Positions 5,256-6,340 of a DNA stretch of 6,340 nt are shown here, piece by piece (the stretch's first letter is position 1; the number at the start of each line of letters is the position of its first letter). Under the pieces are notes generated by a model. The model saw nothing but the letters and a program-made list of their open reading frames with translations. It did no database searches and was not told the DNA's origin. Origin of the DNA: JAFARZ01 sp035651595 (GTDB lineage: Bacteria > Actinomycetota > Actinomycetes > Streptosporangiales > Streptosporangiaceae); NCBI GenBank assembly GCA_035651595.1, contig DASRFJ010000196.1, positions 1 through 6,340 of the forward strand, written 5' to 3'. The translations under genes and the position numbers were made by a program.

Positions 5256-6256
5256 TGGCTCCCCGTGTTCTATCTGGCATCCAGCCCACCGCCGACTCCT
5301 TCCACCTGGGAAATTACCTGGGCGCGGTGCGGCAGTGGGTGGCGCTCCAGGACAGCTACGACGCGTTCTACTGCGTCGTTGACCTGCACGCGATCACCGT
5401 CCCGCAGGACCCGAAGCTGCTGACCCAGCGGACCAGGATCGCCGCCGCGCAACTGCTCGCCGCCGGGCTGGACCCGGACCGGTGCACGCTGTTCGTGCAG
5501 AGCCACGTGCCCGAACACACCGAACTGGCCTGGGTGCTCGGCTGCTTGACCGGCTTCGGCGAGGCGAGCCGGATGACCCAGTTCAAGGACAAGTCCGGCA
5601 AGGAAGGCGCCGACACCGCGAGCGTCGGGCTGTTCACCTACCCGATCCTCCAGGCCGCCGACATCCTGCTGTACAACGCGGACCAGGTCCCGGTCGGCGA
5701 AGACCAGCGCCAGCACCTGGAGCTGAGCCGCACGCTCGCGCAGCGGTTCAACCACCGGTACGGGCAGACGTTCGTCGCGCCGCAGCCGTACATCCTCAAG
5801 GAAGTAGCGAAGATCTACGACCTCCAGGACCCGGGCGCCAAGATGAGCAAGTCGAGTTCGTCCCCGCAGGGCATCATCGACGTGCTCGACGACCCCGCGG
5901 TGATCCGCAAGAAGGTCGCCCGCGCGGTCACCGACACGGGAGCGGAGATCGTCGCCGACGAGACGGCCAAGCCCGGCATCACGAACCTGCTGCGCATCTA
6001 CGCCGCGCTGTCCGGCGAACCGGTCGCGGAGCTGGAAGCCAAGTACGCCGGCACCGGCTACGGCGGCTTCAAGAAAGACGTCGCCGAGCTGCTCGTCGAC
6101 ACGTTCAGCCCGATCCGCGAGCAGACCCACGCCATCCTCGCCGACGAACCCGGCCTGGACCGCATCCTCGCCCGCGGCGCCGCGCGCGCTCACCAGGTGG
6201 CCGCCGCGACAATGGCTCAGGTTCGCGCGCGCATGGGCTTCCTCCCAGCCTCATAA
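5255..6256 (+). CDS. trpS: Tryptophanyl-tRNA synthetase (class Ic)
   Basis: TrpS activates tryptophan with ATP and charges tRNA-Trp, as a cytoplasmic homodimer. The 333 residues are the full normal length. The N-terminal signature GIQPTADSFHLGNYLGA carries the HIGH-type motif HLGN at 17-20. The Rossmann-fold active site includes DLHAITV (43-49) and NADQVPVGEDQRQHLELSR (141-159), the latter contributing the tryptophan-recognising Asp of the family. The second ATP motif KMSKS is at 196-200, followed by a Ser run and PQGIIDVLDDP. The C-terminal helical part (about 205-333) would bind the anticodon. The GTG start lies 10 bp after the guaB3 stop and directly downstream of a leaderless-type promoter, so trpS is probably transcribed on its own as well as by readthrough. 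It has no evident functional tie to the gua genes. Some actinomycetes carry a second, indolmycin-resistant TrpS; nothing here singles this one out as that type. Confidence 0.98.
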   Translation: MAPRVLSGIQPTADSFHLGNYLGAVRQWVALQDSYDAFYCVVDLHAITVPQDPKLLTQRTRIAAAQLLAAGLDPDRCTLFVQSHVPEHTELAWVLGCLTGFGEASRMTQFKDKSGKEGADTASVGLFTYPILQAADILLYNADQVPVGEDQRQHLELSRTLAQRFNHRYGQTFVAPQPYILKEVAKIYDLQDPGAKMSKSSSSPQGIIDVLDDPAVIRKKVARAVTDTGAEIVADETAKPGITNLLRIYAALSGEPVAELEAKYAGTGYGGFKKDVAELLVDTFSPIREQTHAILADEPGLDRILARGAARAHQVAAATMAQVRARMGFLPAS

Positions 6257-6279
6257 CGACATCGGCTCAACCTCCGCCA

Positions 6280-6338
6280 CCCCCTTTCCCCACGACGGCA
6301 CCCCCGCGCCCCTTTGCCCGCCCCCGCGCCGCCCCCCC
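6280..6338 (+). other. C-rich tract after trpS (minus-strand G4 potential, rut-like on plus strand)
   Basis: Runs of C lie at 6280-6284, 6288-6291, 6301-6305, 6309-6312, 6317-6319, 6321-6325 and 6332-6338. CCCCCGCGCC is exactly repeated at 6301 and 6321. On the - strand, five consecutive G-runs with loops of 6 nt or fewer satisfy the G-quadruplex pattern. The + strand RNA would be C-rich and G-poor just after the trpS stop, as in Rho loading sites. No hairpin plus T-tract terminator is visible before the window ends. Confidence 0.5.
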
Positions 6339-6340
6339 GC

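Noticed and set aside
4099..5289. Minus-strand frame of 396 codons opposite guaB3.
   Set aside because: It mirrors guaB3 codon structure (Val/Ala/Gly/Arg/His-rich) and shows no protein family; guaB3 on the + strand is clearly real.

Overview
This window is high-GC actinobacterial chromosome carrying five genes, all on the + strand. The gene order groEL1 - ECF sigma factor - guaB - guaB3, the protein sequences and the heavy GTG-start usage point to Actinomycetia. A Pseudonocardiaceae-type genome (Amycolatopsis and relatives) is my best guess, but that is inference. There is no mobile element, CRISPR array, rRNA or tRNA, and no sign of recent gene transfer.

Layout. (1) Positions 2-1609 are groEL1, lacking only its first few codons at the window edge and ending in a histidine-rich tail. 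(2) Positions 1610-1699 hold a strong 14-bp hairpin and a -10-like element. (3) Positions 1700-2344 are a small ECF sigma factor of the SigD (Mycobacterium) / ShbA (Streptomyces) type with a low-complexity C-terminal tail. (4) Positions 2345-2632 (288 bp) contain no gene I can support. The left part is C-rich with short repeats. The right part holds repeated GTAAC motifs, a candidate promoter and a GAGG ribosome binding site for guaB. (5) Positions 2633-4120 are guaB, a complete IMP dehydrogenase with two CBS domains. (6) Positions 4117-5244 are guaB3, an IMPDH-family paralogue without CBS domains and without the catalytic cysteine, coupled to guaB by a 4-bp GTGA overlap. (7) Positions 5255-6256 are trpS, apparently read as a leaderless transcript from a promoter that uses the guaB3 stop codon as part of its -10 box. 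(8) Positions 6257-6340 are very C-rich, with G-quadruplex potential on the - strand and a rut-like composition on the + strand.

Function. The genes are housekeeping: protein folding, control of transcription, GMP synthesis and charging of tRNA-Trp. From family knowledge, SigD/ShbA sigma factors support growth-phase transcription (ShbA drives the principal sigma gene hrdB in Streptomyces griseus), and guaB makes XMP for GTP synthesis, so the sigma-guaB neighbourhood links transcription capacity with guanine nucleotide supply. I see no undescribed system. The points most worth checking are the missing anti-sigma gene next to the sigma factor, the SigD-like promoter and repeats ahead of guaB, the trpS leaderless promoter inside the guaB3 stop codon, and the Cys-to-His change in GuaB3.
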